Below, one piece after another: positions 49,646-58,962 of a stretch of 64,000 nt of DNA (position 1 is the stretch's first letter; each line of letters opens with the position of its first letter). Location of the stretch: assembly GCF_013337115.1 (NCBI RefSeq), contig NZ_SGWE01000004.1, forward strand, positions 1,710,001-1,774,000. Direction: 5' to 3'. A program made the translations under genes and the position numbers. A model generated the notes under the pieces. That model had not been told where the DNA came from and did no database searches. It saw only the letters and a list, made by a program, of their open reading frames with translations. This DNA comes from Deinococcus sp. JMULE3 (lineage in GTDB: Bacteria > Deinococcota > Deinococci > Deinococcales > Deinococcaceae).

Positions 49646-52123
49646 TTACAGTCCGCCCCTCGGGTTGACGTCCACCCTGATTTTCGCTTTCCAGGTGCGG
49701 GTGTCGAGGATGCGGAGGAGTTCGCCGAGGCGGGTGTCGTTGCGGGCGCGCAGGAAGAGGTGGTAGGGGTACACGCCGCGCACGCGGGCGACCGGGCTGG
49801 GCGCGGGCCCGAGGACTTCGTGGGCGGTGGCTCCTGCGCCGTGGAGGGCGTCGGCGAGGTCCTGCGCGGCGGCCTGGGCTTTGTGCTGGTCGCGGGCGCT
49901 GATCTCGATCTGCGCGAGGCGGGCGTGGGGGGGGTAGTTCAGGGCGGCGCGGGCGCGTTCCTCGGCGGCGGGGTACGCGAGGGTGTCGCGGCCGTCCACC
50001 ATGACTTTCAGGGCGGGGTGGTCCGCCTGGAAGGTCTGCACGAGCAGCATGGGCGCTCGGGTGGGGTGCCACTCGGCGAGCTGCCGCAGCAGGCGGTGGT
50101 AGCGCTCGGAGGCGCGGAAGTCGCTGACGTTCAGCCACGTGTCGGCCAGGGTCACGCCGATCAGGGCGAGGTCCGGCGGTGGCTCGTGTGACAGCAGGAG
50201 TTGCGTGCCGATGACGACGCCGCTCTCGCCGCGCATCAGGGGCGTGAGGTCGTCCTGGCGGTCCTTGTCGAGGCGGTAGACGGGGAAGCCGGGGAGGAGT
50301 TTCTGGACTTCCTGAGCGATCCATTCGGTGCCGGGGCCGCGCGCCTGCCACATGGGGTCGCCGCACTGGTCGCAGCGTTCGGGGATGGGCTGGTGGTACC
50401 CGCACTGGTGGCAGGTGAGCTGCCGCCCCTCGCGGTGGAAGCGCAGCGGGACGTCGCAGTTGCGGCACTGCGGGGTGTGGTCGCAGCTGCGGCAGCGCAG
50501 CAGGGCGCTGTACCCGCGTCGGGGCGCGAGGAGGGCCGCCTGACGGCCGCGTTCCTGCACCTGCCGCAGCACGCGGGCGAGGTCGTGGCTGAGGGGGTAG
50601 CCCTGGTCCCCGAGGCGCAGGTGCACGCTGGACAGCGGCCCCAGTTCGGGCTGTTCGGGCGGGTTGGCGTAGTCGACAACGTGCACGCGGGCGCGTGGGG
50701 GTGGGAGGACCGCGCCGGGGTGGGGGACGCTCTCGGCGGCGGGCGTGGTGCCCACCAGGGCCAGGGCGGCGTCGTGCGCGGCGGCGATGCGCGTGGCGAG
50801 GTCCGGCAGGAACGCGCGGCTGCCGCTCAGGAGTTTGTGCGCGTCGCTGGCTTCCTCCAGCACGATGATCAGCGCGAGGTCGTGCAGCGGGGCGGCCAGC
50901 GCGTGCCCGCTGCCGATGACGAGCCGGGCCTCGCCGGTGCGGATGAGCTGCCAGGTGTGGGCGCGCTGCGGTTCGCTGAGGGTGCCGTTCAGCTGTGCGG
51001 CCCGCGTGCCCGCATGTGCGGCGAGGCCGGAGAGGCCCTCCCAGGCGCGGCGCAGCGTGGCGTGGTCCGGCGCGAGGACCAGCACGCCGCGCCCCTGCGT
51101 GAGGAGCCGCGTGACGCGCGGGGCGAGCAGCGCGAAGCGCGCGCGGGCGCGGCCCCCGTGCAGCCGCCACACGGGGGCTTCCGGCAGCGGGTCGGGTGCC
51201 CCGGCGGGGTCGGGTTGCGGCCAGGGTTCCGGCAGGGTGGGTGGGGGCTGGGGCACCTCGATGGTGTCGGCCCAGCCGCGCAGGGCCAGCGTGCCCGCCT
51301 GCGTGGGCGTCAGCGGCACCCCGTCCGCCGAGGCGCTGTTCGCCCACGCGGCGTACGTGTCCACCGGGCCGTGCTCGTGCAGCCACGTCCAGGCGGGCGG
51401 TGGGGGGGCATCCACCAGCGTGTACGCCGCGCCGCCCGCGTTCAGGGCCGCCGTGACCACGCCGCTACTGACGCCCGCGCCTTTCGCCCAGGCGCTCAGT
51501 GTGTTGCAGGGACCGTGCTCGGCCAGCCACGCGGTGGCCTGCGCCTGCTTCGCCGTCAGGCCTGCCGGGGCCGGGGTCACGGCGCTCAGGACCGTCGCGG
51601 TGCGACTGGCGGGCGGCACCTCGTCCAGGGGGCGGGCGGCGACCGCGCCGCGCATTCGGGGGCGGGGCGTGAAGCGTTCCTCCAGCAGGCCCTGCTCGCG
51701 GATGGCGTCCAGCAGCGCGTCCGGGAAAGCCCCCGCGTCCGTCCAGCGTTCGGTGGGCGGGCGTCGCGCGAACATGCTCAGGTCCGCGCCCTCCACCGCG
51801 CGCACCATGTGCGTCACCTCGGCCTGCCAGCCCACGCCCAGCAGGTCGCCCCAGATCAGCCCGGCGGGAATGCGGGCGTCCGCCGCCCAGCCCTGCACGC
51901 CCGATGCGGTCGCCGGGGTCACCCAGGGGCAATCGGGGTCGTCCAGGACGTGCACGGCCTCCCGCAGGCGGTGCCCGCCGCGCCCGTCGCCGCTCCCGAC
52001 GACCAGTCCGACCTCCAGCGCGCCGCGCCACGGCACGAGCACCCGGCAGCCCAGTGGCGCGGGGGCGGCCCAGCCGTGTGGCGCGGCGAAATCACACGGC
52101 CCGATGGGCAGATTTACGACCAC
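49646..52123 (-). CDS. priA: Primosomal protein PriA, helicase motifs degenerate
   Basis: 825 residues with the N-terminal DNA-binding fold, a winged-helix region, and the zinc module of eight Cys (CRSCDHTPQCRNC and CHQCGYHQPI-ERCDQCGD). Walker A is lost: where GSGKT is expected the sequence reads HGGRARARFALL, and the DEAH-type Walker B reads VLEEASDAHK. Published work shows D. radiodurans PriA is a pseudohelicase, and the same loss is visible here. It should still bind forks and load the primosome. Confidence 0.9.
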   Translation of the reverse strand: MVVNLPIGPCDFAAPHGWAAPAPLGCRVLVPWRGALEVGLVVGSGDGRGGHRLREAVHVLDDPDCPWVTPATASGVQGWAADARIPAGLIWGDLLGVGWQAEVTHMVRAVEGADLSMFARRPPTERWTDAGAFPDALLDAIREQGLLEERFTPRPRMRGAVAARPLDEVPPASRTATVLSAVTPAPAGLTAKQAQATAWLAEHGPCNTLSAWAKGAGVSSGVVTAALNAGGAAYTLVDAPPPPAWTWLHEHGPVDTYAAWANSASADGVPLTPTQAGTLALRGWADTIEVPQPPPTLPEPWPQPDPAGAPDPLPEAPVWRLHGGRARARFALLAPRVTRLLTQGRGVLVLAPDHATLRRAWEGLSGLAAHAGTRAAQLNGTLSEPQRAHTWQLIRTGEARLVIGSGHALAAPLHDLALIIVLEEASDAHKLLSGSRAFLPDLATRIAAAHDAALALVGTTPAAESVPHPGAVLPPPRARVHVVDYANPPEQPELGPLSSVHLRLGDQGYPLSHDLARVLRQVQERGRQAALLAPRRGYSALLRCRSCDHTPQCRNCDVPLRFHREGRQLTCHQCGYHQPIPERCDQCGDPMWQARGPGTEWIAQEVQKLLPGFPVYRLDKDRQDDLTPLMRGESGVVIGTQLLLSHEPPPDLALIGVTLADTWLNVSDFRASERYHRLLRQLAEWHPTRAPMLLVQTFQADHPALKVMVDGRDTLAYPAAEERARAALNYPPHARLAQIEISARDQHKAQAAAQDLADALHGAGATAHEVLGPAPSPVARVRGVYPYHLFLRARNDTRLGELLRILDTRTWKAKIRVDVNPRGGL

Positions 52124-52199
52124 CAGCCAGGATTCCAGAGGGGGGCGGCGGGTGGGGTCATCCAGCCTCCGTCCCGACCGGCGCGCCGCGCTGATCGGG

Positions 52200-52305
52200 G
52201 CCGAGCGGAGCGAGCAGGAGCAGGGCGACTTCCGGGCGTGGAGCCCTCGACTCGGCGCCGTTCCGGGTTGAGGGCGAAACAGACGGAAGCCGCATCACGT
52301 GCCTC
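52200..52305 (-). repeat. Palindromic small non-coding repeat, partial (copy 6)
   Basis: On the minus strand, matching copy 5 from GCTTCCGTCTGTTTCG through CTCCACGCCCGGAA to CTGCTCGCTCCGCTCGG; the second hairpin is missing. It lies between the divergent priA and EamA genes. Confidence 0.7.
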
Positions 52306-52356
52306 AGGCTAGCGCGACCCGTGCCCCGGCAACGGTGAGGCAGTACCCTCGGGCGG

Positions 52357-53292
52357 ATGACGGGCGCGGCGGGGGGCATGGATGTGCGCAGGGGCGTGCT
52401 GCTGGGCGTGACGTCCGCCGCGGCGTTCGGGACGCTGGGCATCTGGGGGAAACTGGCCGGGCAGGGGGGCCTGTCGTCCTTCACGACGCTGGGCTGGCGG
52501 TTCCTGATCGTGGCGGCGCTGCTCCTGCCCCTCAGCTCGCGCGGGGTCACGGGCGCGCAGCGGGCGCGGATGCTGGGCGTGGGCCTGCTGTACACCCTGG
52601 CGACCACCTGTTACTTCGGGGCGCTGGAGCGGGTGTCGGCGGGCGCGACGTCGCTGCTGCTGTACCTCGCCCCGGCGTTCGTGATTCTGCTGTCCTGGGG
52701 GCTGGGCCGCGCGCCGCGCCGCACGCAGCTGGGCGCGGTGGCGCTGGCGGGCGCGGGGCTGGCGCTGGTGGTGGGCCTGCCGTCCGCCGCGGACCGGGAC
52801 GCCGTGGGCCTGGGTTTCGCAGCCGGAGCGGGCGCGCTGTACGCCGGGTATCTGGTCGCCAGCGAGCGGCTGCTGGGCGGCGTGAGTGCCCTGGCCGCCA
52901 CCGCGCACATGGCGCTCGTCAGCGGGGTGGTGTTCGCCGCGCTGGCCGCCGCGCAGGGCACGCTGCGCGTCCCGGTCGGCGCGGCGCAGTGGGGGCCGGT
53001 CCTGGCGCTGGCGCTGCTGCCCACCATCGTCGCGGTGCCCGCCCTGTACGGCGCGATCCGGCACCTGGGGGCCACGCGCGCCAGCCTGCTGGGCACCCTG
53101 GAACCCCTGGTCACGGTCGCGCTGGCGGCCGTCATCCTGCGCGAGCAGCCCGGCCCCGGCGCGGCACTGGGCGGCGTGCTGATCCTCGCGGGCGCGTTGC
53201 TGGCCCAGTGGCCCGCGAAAGTTACTCCTGCGGTTGTCCCGGCGGCAGCGGACGTGGTGGCGGCGCGTACACCGCGCGGGCCGGAACGCTGA
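52357..53292 (+). CDS. EamA-family (DMT) transporter
   Basis: 311 residues with ten hydrophobic helices in two EamA repeats, of the RhaT/YedA type; exports or imports metabolites. The start at 52357 is supported by a -10 box TACCCT ending 7 nt upstream (leaderless). Its 3' end overlaps the convergent kinase-phosphatase gene by 71 bp. Confidence 0.85.
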   Translation: MTGAAGGMDVRRGVLLGVTSAAAFGTLGIWGKLAGQGGLSSFTTLGWRFLIVAALLLPLSSRGVTGAQRARMLGVGLLYTLATTCYFGALERVSAGATSLLLYLAPAFVILLSWGLGRAPRRTQLGAVALAGAGLALVVGLPSAADRDAVGLGFAAGAGALYAGYLVASERLLGGVSALAATAHMALVSGVVFAALAAAQGTLRVPVGAAQWGPVLALALLPTIVAVPALYGAIRHLGATRASLLGTLEPLVTVALAAVILREQPGPGAALGGVLILAGALLAQWPAKVTPAVVPAAADVVAARTPRGPER

Positions 53293-54457
53293 GCGTCTCC
53301 CGCTCGGGGTAGCGCAGCGCGGTCAGCGCCCCACCGAACGCGCAGCCGGTGTCGAGGTTCACGGTGTTCCCCACCCAGCGCGGCTCGGCGTGCGGCGTGT
53401 GCCCGTACGCGACCAGAGGCGCGCCCGCGTACCCGGCGGCCCAGTCACGCCGGACCGGGAGGCCCAGCTCGTCCCGTTCGCCGGTCGTGTCGCCGTACAG
53501 CGCGAAACTCCGCGCGCGGCCACTTCCGCGCCCGTGCAGGTGCGCCGGGAGGCCCCCGTGCGCCGCGATCAGCCGCCCCCCGTCCAGCACGAGGTGCGCC
53601 GGGAGCCCCTCCAGAAAGGTACGCACCTGCGCCTGGAACGTGGGCCCGGCCTCCTGAAGTTCCGCGAGGGTCACGTCCAGCCCGTGCAGAGGTTTCACCG
53701 CCTTGCCGCTCAGGGCCCGCAGGAGCTTCTCGTCGTGGTTGCCGGTCACGCACAGCGCCGCGCCCGACGCCACCATGCCCATCACCAGTCGCAGGACGCC
53801 CGCGCTGTCCGGTCCCCGGTCGGTCAGGTCGCCCAGGAACACCGCCGTGCGGCCCGCCGGGGGCGTCACCGACTCCCCGTCCAGGACGTACCCGAGGCGG
53901 GTCAGCAGATCGCGCAGTTCCAGCAAGCAGCCGTGCACGTCCCCGATCAGGTCGAACGGCCCGCTCAGGTCCCGGCGGTCCACCCGCAGCGGCACGCGCC
54001 GCACGCCCACCCGCCCGATCTGCTCGCCGCGCAGGTGCCACGCCTGCCGGAACCCCTCGGCGCGCAGGCCACCCGCCGTGCGCCGCAACTCCGAGACCTG
54101 CGCGATCAGCTCCTCGCGGGTCAGGGTGCCCCCGCTGCGCGCCTCCAGCACGGCGCGGTCCTCGTCGAGCAGCACGGCGACCGCCTTCACGTCGTGCTCG
54201 CGGGCCAGGGCCGACCAGGGCGCGCGGTCCAGGGGCCGCGTGGTCGGGGCGATCACGACCGCCAGTTCCCCCGCCGCCAGCCGCGCCGCGACCGCCGCGC
54301 GCAGGGCGTCCGCGTCCGGGAAGGCCCGCGCGTCGAACACCTCGCCCGGCGTGAAGTGCCGCGCGAACGCCCCCCGGCCCGAGCCGGGCACGCCCACGAG
54401 CAGCACCAGCGCCAGCGCGGGCAGCTCGATCACGTCGGGGGCGGCGGTCAGGGTCAC
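53222..54457 (-). CDS. Polynucleotide kinase-phosphatase-like protein, kinase site degenerate
   Basis: 411 residues. An N-terminal P-loop domain like Pnkp kinases (residues 15-130) has GVPGSGRGA in place of GxxGSGKS, so the ATP Lys is Arg28 and the Ser/Thr is Gly29. A complete binuclear metallophosphatase follows: GDVHG (172-176), GDLTDRG, GNHD, AAHGG and YGHTP. Bacterial Pnkp repairs RNA with kinase, phosphatase and ligase parts; here the ligase is absent. The phosphatase should be active, the kinase doubtful. Close to an RNA-repair operon but on its own. Confidence 0.8.
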   Translation of the reverse strand: MTLTAAPDVIELPALALVLLVGVPGSGRGAFARHFTPGEVFDARAFPDADALRAAVAARLAAGELAVVIAPTTRPLDRAPWSALAREHDVKAVAVLLDEDRAVLEARSGGTLTREELIAQVSELRRTAGGLRAEGFRQAWHLRGEQIGRVGVRRVPLRVDRRDLSGPFDLIGDVHGCLLELRDLLTRLGYVLDGESVTPPAGRTAVFLGDLTDRGPDSAGVLRLVMGMVASGAALCVTGNHDEKLLRALSGKAVKPLHGLDVTLAELQEAGPTFQAQVRTFLEGLPAHLVLDGGRLIAAHGGLPAHLHGRGSGRARSFALYGDTTGERDELGLPVRRDWAAGYAGAPLVAYGHTPHAEPRWVGNTVNLDTGCAFGGALTALRYPERETLSVPARAVYAPPPRPLPPGQPQE

Positions 54458-54480
54458 GCCCCGTATCCTCGCACAGCTAC

Positions 54481-54621
54481 CTCATACGGATTCCGTTTGT
54501 TTCGTGAACAGATCGGCACACCACCGATCTGCCCACTCCACGTCCGGAACCCGTTTCTCTCCTCCTCGCATCCGCTCGGATTGAATGGCTTATCAAGCCG
54601 TTCAATCGGAGTTGGTATCAG
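54481..54621. repeat. Palindromic small non-coding repeat (copy 7)
   Basis: 141 bp. Terminal inverted repeats CTCATACGGATTCCG and CGGAGTTGGTATCAG; hairpin 1 CAGATCGG/CCGATCTG (54509-54531, 7-nt loop); linker CTCCTCGCATCCGCTCGG; hairpin 2 with 13-bp arms (54579-54607, 3-nt loop). Loop lengths equal those of copy 5. Confidence 0.85.
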
Positions 54622-54718
54622 AGCAGACGAGGCGACCCCAGCCTGCAAGCTGACCGTCAGCTGATCTTGCGAGCTTCACCGCAGCTTCATGTTCCCCCCG
54701 GCCCGTACCATGCCCGCG

Positions 54719-56290
54719 ATGCGCCGCTCCGTTCTCCTGCTGCCCCTCCTGATCGGCTCGCTGAGTACGGCCACCACCTCGCCCCGCAGCGCCGACCAGT
54801 GGTACGCGCAGGGCCGCGCCCAGGCCCGCGCCGGACAGTGGGGGGCCGCCGAGATCGCCTACCGGCAGGCGACCACCCTGAACCCCACCGCCGCGAACTG
54901 GCGCGCCCTGGCCGACACCCGCGTGCAGCTGCGCGACTACGACGGGGCCGTGCAGGCCTACGCGCAGGCCGCCGGACTGGCCCGCGCGCGCGGCGACCTG
55001 AACACCGCCCGCGCCACCGACCTGATCGCCGCCCGCTACCGCCAGGAAGGGCAGGCGTACCTGCTGACCCCCGCGCCCCTGACCCCCGAACCCCTGCCCG
55101 GCTGCGTGGCGCGGCCCGCCCGGCTGGAACCCACGTCCGGCATCCTGCTGGGCCGCTACGCCGACGAGCAGGCCCTGACCTCCACCGGACAGCTGCGCGT
55201 GGACCCGCGCCTGGGTACCCCGCTGGCCGTGAGCTTCCGGTACTTCACGCTGCGGGCCCCCGGCCGCGGTGAGGCCTTCCCGACCCGCTGGGTGCGCGCC
55301 GCGCGGCAGGCGGGCATGGCCGTGCACATCGCCCTGGAACCCGGAATGCCGCTGCGGCAGGTCACGGAGCAGACCCTCGTGCCCTTCGCGAAGGCGGCCC
55401 GCGCTTCCGGGGTGCCGGTCTACCTGCGGTTCGCCGGGGAGTTCAACGACCCCGCCAACGAGTGGAGCCGCGACCCCGCGCTGTACCGCGCCAAATTCCG
55501 CCTCGTGCACAGCGTCATGCGCAGACACGCGCCGAACGTCGCGCTGGTCTGGATGCCGATGGGCACCCGCCTGGACGTCGTGGGCAGCTACTACCCCGGC
55601 GCGGACGCCGTGGACTGGGTGGGCCTGAGCGTCTACGCCACGCCCTTCCGCAACGGCAACGTCCGCGACAGCGCCCTGACCGACAGCCCGCTGGACGCGC
55701 TGGACGTCATCTACCGCCGGTACGCCTGCGCGCACCCCATCCAGATCAGCGAATTCGCGTCCTCCAGCCGCAGCGGCGCGCAGCCCGCCACCGGGTACGC
55801 CGCATTCGCCGCCGCGAAACTCCGCGAAGCCTACTGGGGCGCCGCGCTGAAGTACCCCCGCGTGAAGAACATCAACTGGCTGGACCTGAACATGCTCGGC
55901 AACCCCTACGTGCAGCCCCGCCCCGTCACACGCCGCAACGACTACCGCCTGATCGGCAGCCCCGAGAAACTCGCCGCGTTCCGCGAACTCCTCACCCACC
56001 CGGCGTTCCTCACGCGGCCCGGCGCGGGCGCCACCCTCACCCCACGCGCGCTGCCCACCACCGTCAGCAGCGGCGCACCCCACAGCGGCAACCTCTGGAT
56101 CAAGACCGTGGACGCCCCAGCCCGCGTCACCCTCACCCTCGACGGGCAGCCCGTCCCGGTCGGGCAGACCCTCCCGCACCCCTTCACGCTGGGCACCCTG
56201 AACCCCGGCCCGCACACCCTGACCGTCACCGTGCACAACCGGCAGGGCGAGGTGATCCTGACCCGCACCACCCCCTTCAGCGCGCAGTGA
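54719..56290 (+). CDS. Secreted TPR plus GH26-like glycosidase protein
   Basis: 523 residues. Signal peptide (LLLPLLIGSLSTATTS), two TPR-like repeats (about residues 25-100), then a TIM-barrel segment resembling GH26 mannanases or endoglucanases: VYLRFAGEFND near the acid/base position and IQISEFAS near the nucleophile. A C-terminal beta domain (SGNLWIKTVDAPARVTLTLDG) could bind sugars. It may act on cell-surface or extracellular polysaccharide. The ATG at 54719 directly precedes the signal peptide. Confidence 0.7.
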   Translation: MRRSVLLLPLLIGSLSTATTSPRSADQWYAQGRAQARAGQWGAAEIAYRQATTLNPTAANWRALADTRVQLRDYDGAVQAYAQAAGLARARGDLNTARATDLIAARYRQEGQAYLLTPAPLTPEPLPGCVARPARLEPTSGILLGRYADEQALTSTGQLRVDPRLGTPLAVSFRYFTLRAPGRGEAFPTRWVRAARQAGMAVHIALEPGMPLRQVTEQTLVPFAKAARASGVPVYLRFAGEFNDPANEWSRDPALYRAKFRLVHSVMRRHAPNVALVWMPMGTRLDVVGSYYPGADAVDWVGLSVYATPFRNGNVRDSALTDSPLDALDVIYRRYACAHPIQISEFASSSRSGAQPATGYAAFAAAKLREAYWGAALKYPRVKNINWLDLNMLGNPYVQPRPVTRRNDYRLIGSPEKLAAFRELLTHPAFLTRPGAGATLTPRALPTTVSSGAPHSGNLWIKTVDAPARVTLTLDGQPVPVGQTLPHPFTLGTLNPGPHTLTVTVHNRQGEVILTRTTPFSAQ

Positions 56291-57074
56291 CCGGCAGCGC
56301 CCCCAGGCGCACCTGAACCACCCAGTCGCTCACGGCCCGCTGCGCCGCGTCGGGCACCGCGTCCGGCAAGGGCGTCGAGAGGGGCGCGGCCTCCAGCTCC
56401 GCGAGCAACTTCCGGTGTGCGGCGCGGTACACGTCCAGCGGCTCCGGCAGGGCCTCCGCCTCCCGGCCCGAGCGCTTCAGGGCCATCAGGTCCTCCAGGA
56501 ACGGCAGGCGCGCCCCGGCGTTCAGCGCGCCCAGGTTCGCCTCCACCTGACCGGTGCGCAGCAGGTGCAGCCCGGTCAGCACCGTCCGGAACGCGTACAG
56601 CAGCGGCTTCACGCGCGGGCCCTCGGGCGTGGCGGCCTCCTTCTCCAGCAGCCGCCACTGGTTCACCGTGAACCCCAGGTAATGCCCCGCGTGATGCCGC
56701 GTCAGCACTCCCGGCGCCAGGGCCACCAGCGCCGCGTGCGCCGCCGACGAGTGCACCACCAGCGGCGACAGCAGCTGCTCCAGCACGTACCCGTTCCGCT
56801 TCAGCAGCAGCCCCGCGAACTTCCGCGCGTCATGCGTCACCAGATCCAGTTCCACCACCCCGTCATCCCGCTCCAGCGACCACGTCCCCGGCCCCTCCCG
56901 CAGGCCCAGCACCTCCGCCAGCGGCAGCACATGCACGCCGCGCAGATCCCAGTCGCTGTCCGCACTGGGAAAGCCGTACAGGTGCGCCCCACTGACCGTC
57001 GCGAACACCAGCGGGTACGCGTGCTCCTGCACGGCGTCGGTCAGCTGAGGGGGAAAGGAGAGTCCAGCGTCCAT
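56277..57074 (-). CDS. COG3541-type predicted nucleotidyltransferase (copy B)
   Basis: 265 residues of the Pol-beta-like minimal nucleotidyltransferase fold (YcgL/COG3541). The active-site loop is SGAHLYGFPSADSDWDLRGV, with two Asp-rich metal ligands. The C-terminal helical half matches the other copy at 59055. It starts inside the HD-Pnk gene (34-bp overlap), the last of the RNA-repair operon. The nucleotide it adds and its target are unknown; RNA end modification or capping of a repair site is possible. Confidence 0.8.
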   Translation of the reverse strand: MDAGLSFPPQLTDAVQEHAYPLVFATVSGAHLYGFPSADSDWDLRGVHVLPLAEVLGLREGPGTWSLERDDGVVELDLVTHDARKFAGLLLKRNGYVLEQLLSPLVVHSSAAHAALVALAPGVLTRHHAGHYLGFTVNQWRLLEKEAATPEGPRVKPLLYAFRTVLTGLHLLRTGQVEANLGALNAGARLPFLEDLMALKRSGREAEALPEPLDVYRAAHRKLLAELEAAPLSTPLPDAVPDAAQRAVSDWVVQVRLGALPVTAR

Positions 57075-58327
57075 CCGTCACCTCCAGGGGAGTGCAGCGT
57101 GACCTCGTGCGCCTCGCCGAGGTCCGGGAATTCCAGCATGCGCAGCTGATCGGCCAGGACCGCGCCCGGCACCACGCGCGCCCGCGCGGCGTTCCGCGAC
57201 GCGGCGACGCCCGGCGGCGTCCACGCCACCCACAGGCGCGTCAGCGCCCCGTAATCATGCCCCAGCCCGAGCACCTGCGCCCGCTGATCCCGCCGCAGGC
57301 TGGTCGCGTCCCACACGACGTGTTCACGCCGCCGCAGGCCTTCGCGCAGCGACTCGCGGGCCGCCTGCATGACCTGCCCGTTCACCCGCTGATCCTGTGC
57401 ACTGCGCCCCAGCTGCCCGCGCAGGGCGTCCAGACTGATCACCCGCGCCCCGCTCAGCTGGGCGGCCAGGGTGCTCTTGCCGCTGCCGGACGGTCCACAC
57501 AGCATCGTCAGGCGCGCGAAGCCCTGCCGGGCGGCCGCCTGGACGCGCTGCGCGGCCTCGTGTGGCGTGTGGATCACGCCCGCCTCCCAGTCGGCCACGC
57601 CGCGCCCCAGCGCCAGGGCCAGCAGGTCGTCGTCCGCGCCGGGCAGCAGGGCGCGCAGCTGCTCGCGGAACTCGGTCAATGGTTCGGCGGTGTCCCAGAC
57701 GCCCAGTTCCCGCGCGGCCAGTTCCAGCAGGTCGGCGGTGTCCTCACCCACGCGGGCGTCCGCGCCGCGCACCACCCGCCCGCGGGCGTCCGCGCGGGCC
57801 AGCAGCGTCAGCAGGGGCAGCGGCGCGCGGCGCGCCAGCGCGGGCACCCCGCGGTCCAGGTTCCCGTCCAGCGCGCGGTGCAGGCTGTGATGCGCCGCGA
57901 CAAGCGCCAGTACGGTCCGCACCAGCCGCGCCGGAAACCCGGTGTCCAGCAGCCGGAACGACAGCGCGTCCCGCCCGCGCCGCGCATGCTGCGGCGACCG
58001 CACCCGCACTACCCCATCCTCGTCCGGCACGTCCCGGGTCGTCAGGGCCTTCCCCACGTCATGCAGCGCCGCCGCCAGAATCAGCGCCGCCCGCCGCTCA
58101 CCCCGCAGGCCCGCCCCGTCCGCCAGTTCATGCGCCCAGCGAACGACCAGCGTCGAGTGCGCCGCGACACTGCCCTCGGCGTGCCACTGCGCGTCCTGCC
58201 GCGTGTCCGGCAGCCGCGCCAGCAGCGGCACGAACGGCATCAGCCCGGCACTGATCGTCTCGAACGGCACCCGCTCCCCGGCCTCCAGCCGCGCGAGGAG
58301 GGCCCCGGCCCCACCTGGCCCCCTCAT
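57041..58327 (-). CDS. HD-Pnk: HD phosphoesterase fused to polynucleotide kinase
   Basis: 428 residues. The N-terminal HD domain has His57, HD at 89-90 (ALHDVGK) and HH at 146-147; in Runella HD-Pnk this domain removes 2',3'-phosphates. The C-terminal kinase has GPSGSGKST (278-286), the DxxR acceptor motif (Asp300, Arg303) and WDATSLRRDQR (339-349), all intact. It heals both ends of a broken RNA or DNA strand for ligation. The D. radiodurans DRB0098 protein is of this type. The ATG overlaps the ligase stop (ATGA). Confidence 0.9.
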   Translation of the reverse strand: MRGPGGAGALLARLEAGERVPFETISAGLMPFVPLLARLPDTRQDAQWHAEGSVAAHSTLVVRWAHELADGAGLRGERRAALILAAALHDVGKALTTRDVPDEDGVVRVRSPQHARRGRDALSFRLLDTGFPARLVRTVLALVAAHHSLHRALDGNLDRGVPALARRAPLPLLTLLARADARGRVVRGADARVGEDTADLLELAARELGVWDTAEPLTEFREQLRALLPGADDDLLALALGRGVADWEAGVIHTPHEAAQRVQAAARQGFARLTMLCGPSGSGKSTLAAQLSGARVISLDALRGQLGRSAQDQRVNGQVMQAARESLREGLRRREHVVWDATSLRRDQRAQVLGLGHDYGALTRLWVAWTPPGVAASRNAARARVVPGAVLADQLRMLEFPDLGEAHEVTLHSPGGDGWTLDSPFPLS

Positions 58328-58962
58328 GCCGGATCGTCCCGCAGCCCGTTGCGTTCCACCGGGCGGCTCAGCCAGTGCTCGTCGGTCTGCACGTGCCCGG
58401 CCCGCACCCACTTCGCCACGCGCCGCCCGAACTGCGCGTACCCAATCTCGCCGGTCACGCGCACCACGAAGCCTTCCATCCGCGCCGTGTCCACCGTCAG
58501 TCCCCGCAGGGCCGCCTCGTTCCACACGCCCCGGTACAGTTCCCGCGGGGTGGGCACCCCCAGCCGCGCCGCCCACTCCCGCACCTCGTCCCACGGGCGC
58601 GACACGTTCCGGTCATCCCACACGCTGAACAGGTAGAAGTACCCGGCCAGCGCCTCGTACCGCAGGCTGTGCACCGCGAACACGTTCTCCCCGCACAGCC
58701 GCCACCCGGGCGGGATCTCATGCCCGAAACGGCCCCGCTCGGCCTTCACCCACGTCCGCGACGGATGCGGGCGCGTATCCAGGCTGCGCGCGTGCAGGTC
58801 ATGGCGGTACAGGCTGGTGTTCTCACCGTCGAGCTTCTCGGTGACGACCACCTCCTGCCCCTCCAGGCCACTCAGGTCCGGAATGCGGCGGTCATCGTTC
58901 TGCAACCCGGGCGACCAGGGCAGGTGGGGGTGGACGGGTACTTGACTCTCATGCAGGCTCAC
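58324..58962 (-). CDS. RNA ligase (Rnl2-like nucleotidyltransferase domain)
   Basis: 212 residues, just the adenylyltransferase domain. Motif I EKLDGEN has the adenylated Lys (43), motif III YFYLFSVWD, motif IV MEGFVVRV and motif V VAKWVRAGH; all are intact. It joins 3'-OH and 5'-phosphate RNA ends such as those HD-Pnk makes. The GTG at 58962 is chosen because the conserved N-terminus starts there and a TAGGCT -10 box ends 8 nt upstream. No C-terminal Rnl-specific domain is present. Confidence 0.87.
   Translation of the reverse strand: MSLHESQVPVHPHLPWSPGLQNDDRRIPDLSGLEGQEVVVTEKLDGENTSLYRHDLHARSLDTRPHPSRTWVKAERGRFGHEIPPGWRLCGENVFAVHSLRYEALAGYFYLFSVWDDRNVSRPWDEVREWAARLGVPTPRELYRGVWNEAALRGLTVDTARMEGFVVRVTGEIGYAQFGRRVAKWVRAGHVQTDEHWLSRPVERNGLRDDPA

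Noticed and set aside
47700..54625. Insertion sequences bounded by the palindromic repeats
   Set aside because: No transposase or IS-type ORF; each copy is only ~140 bp.
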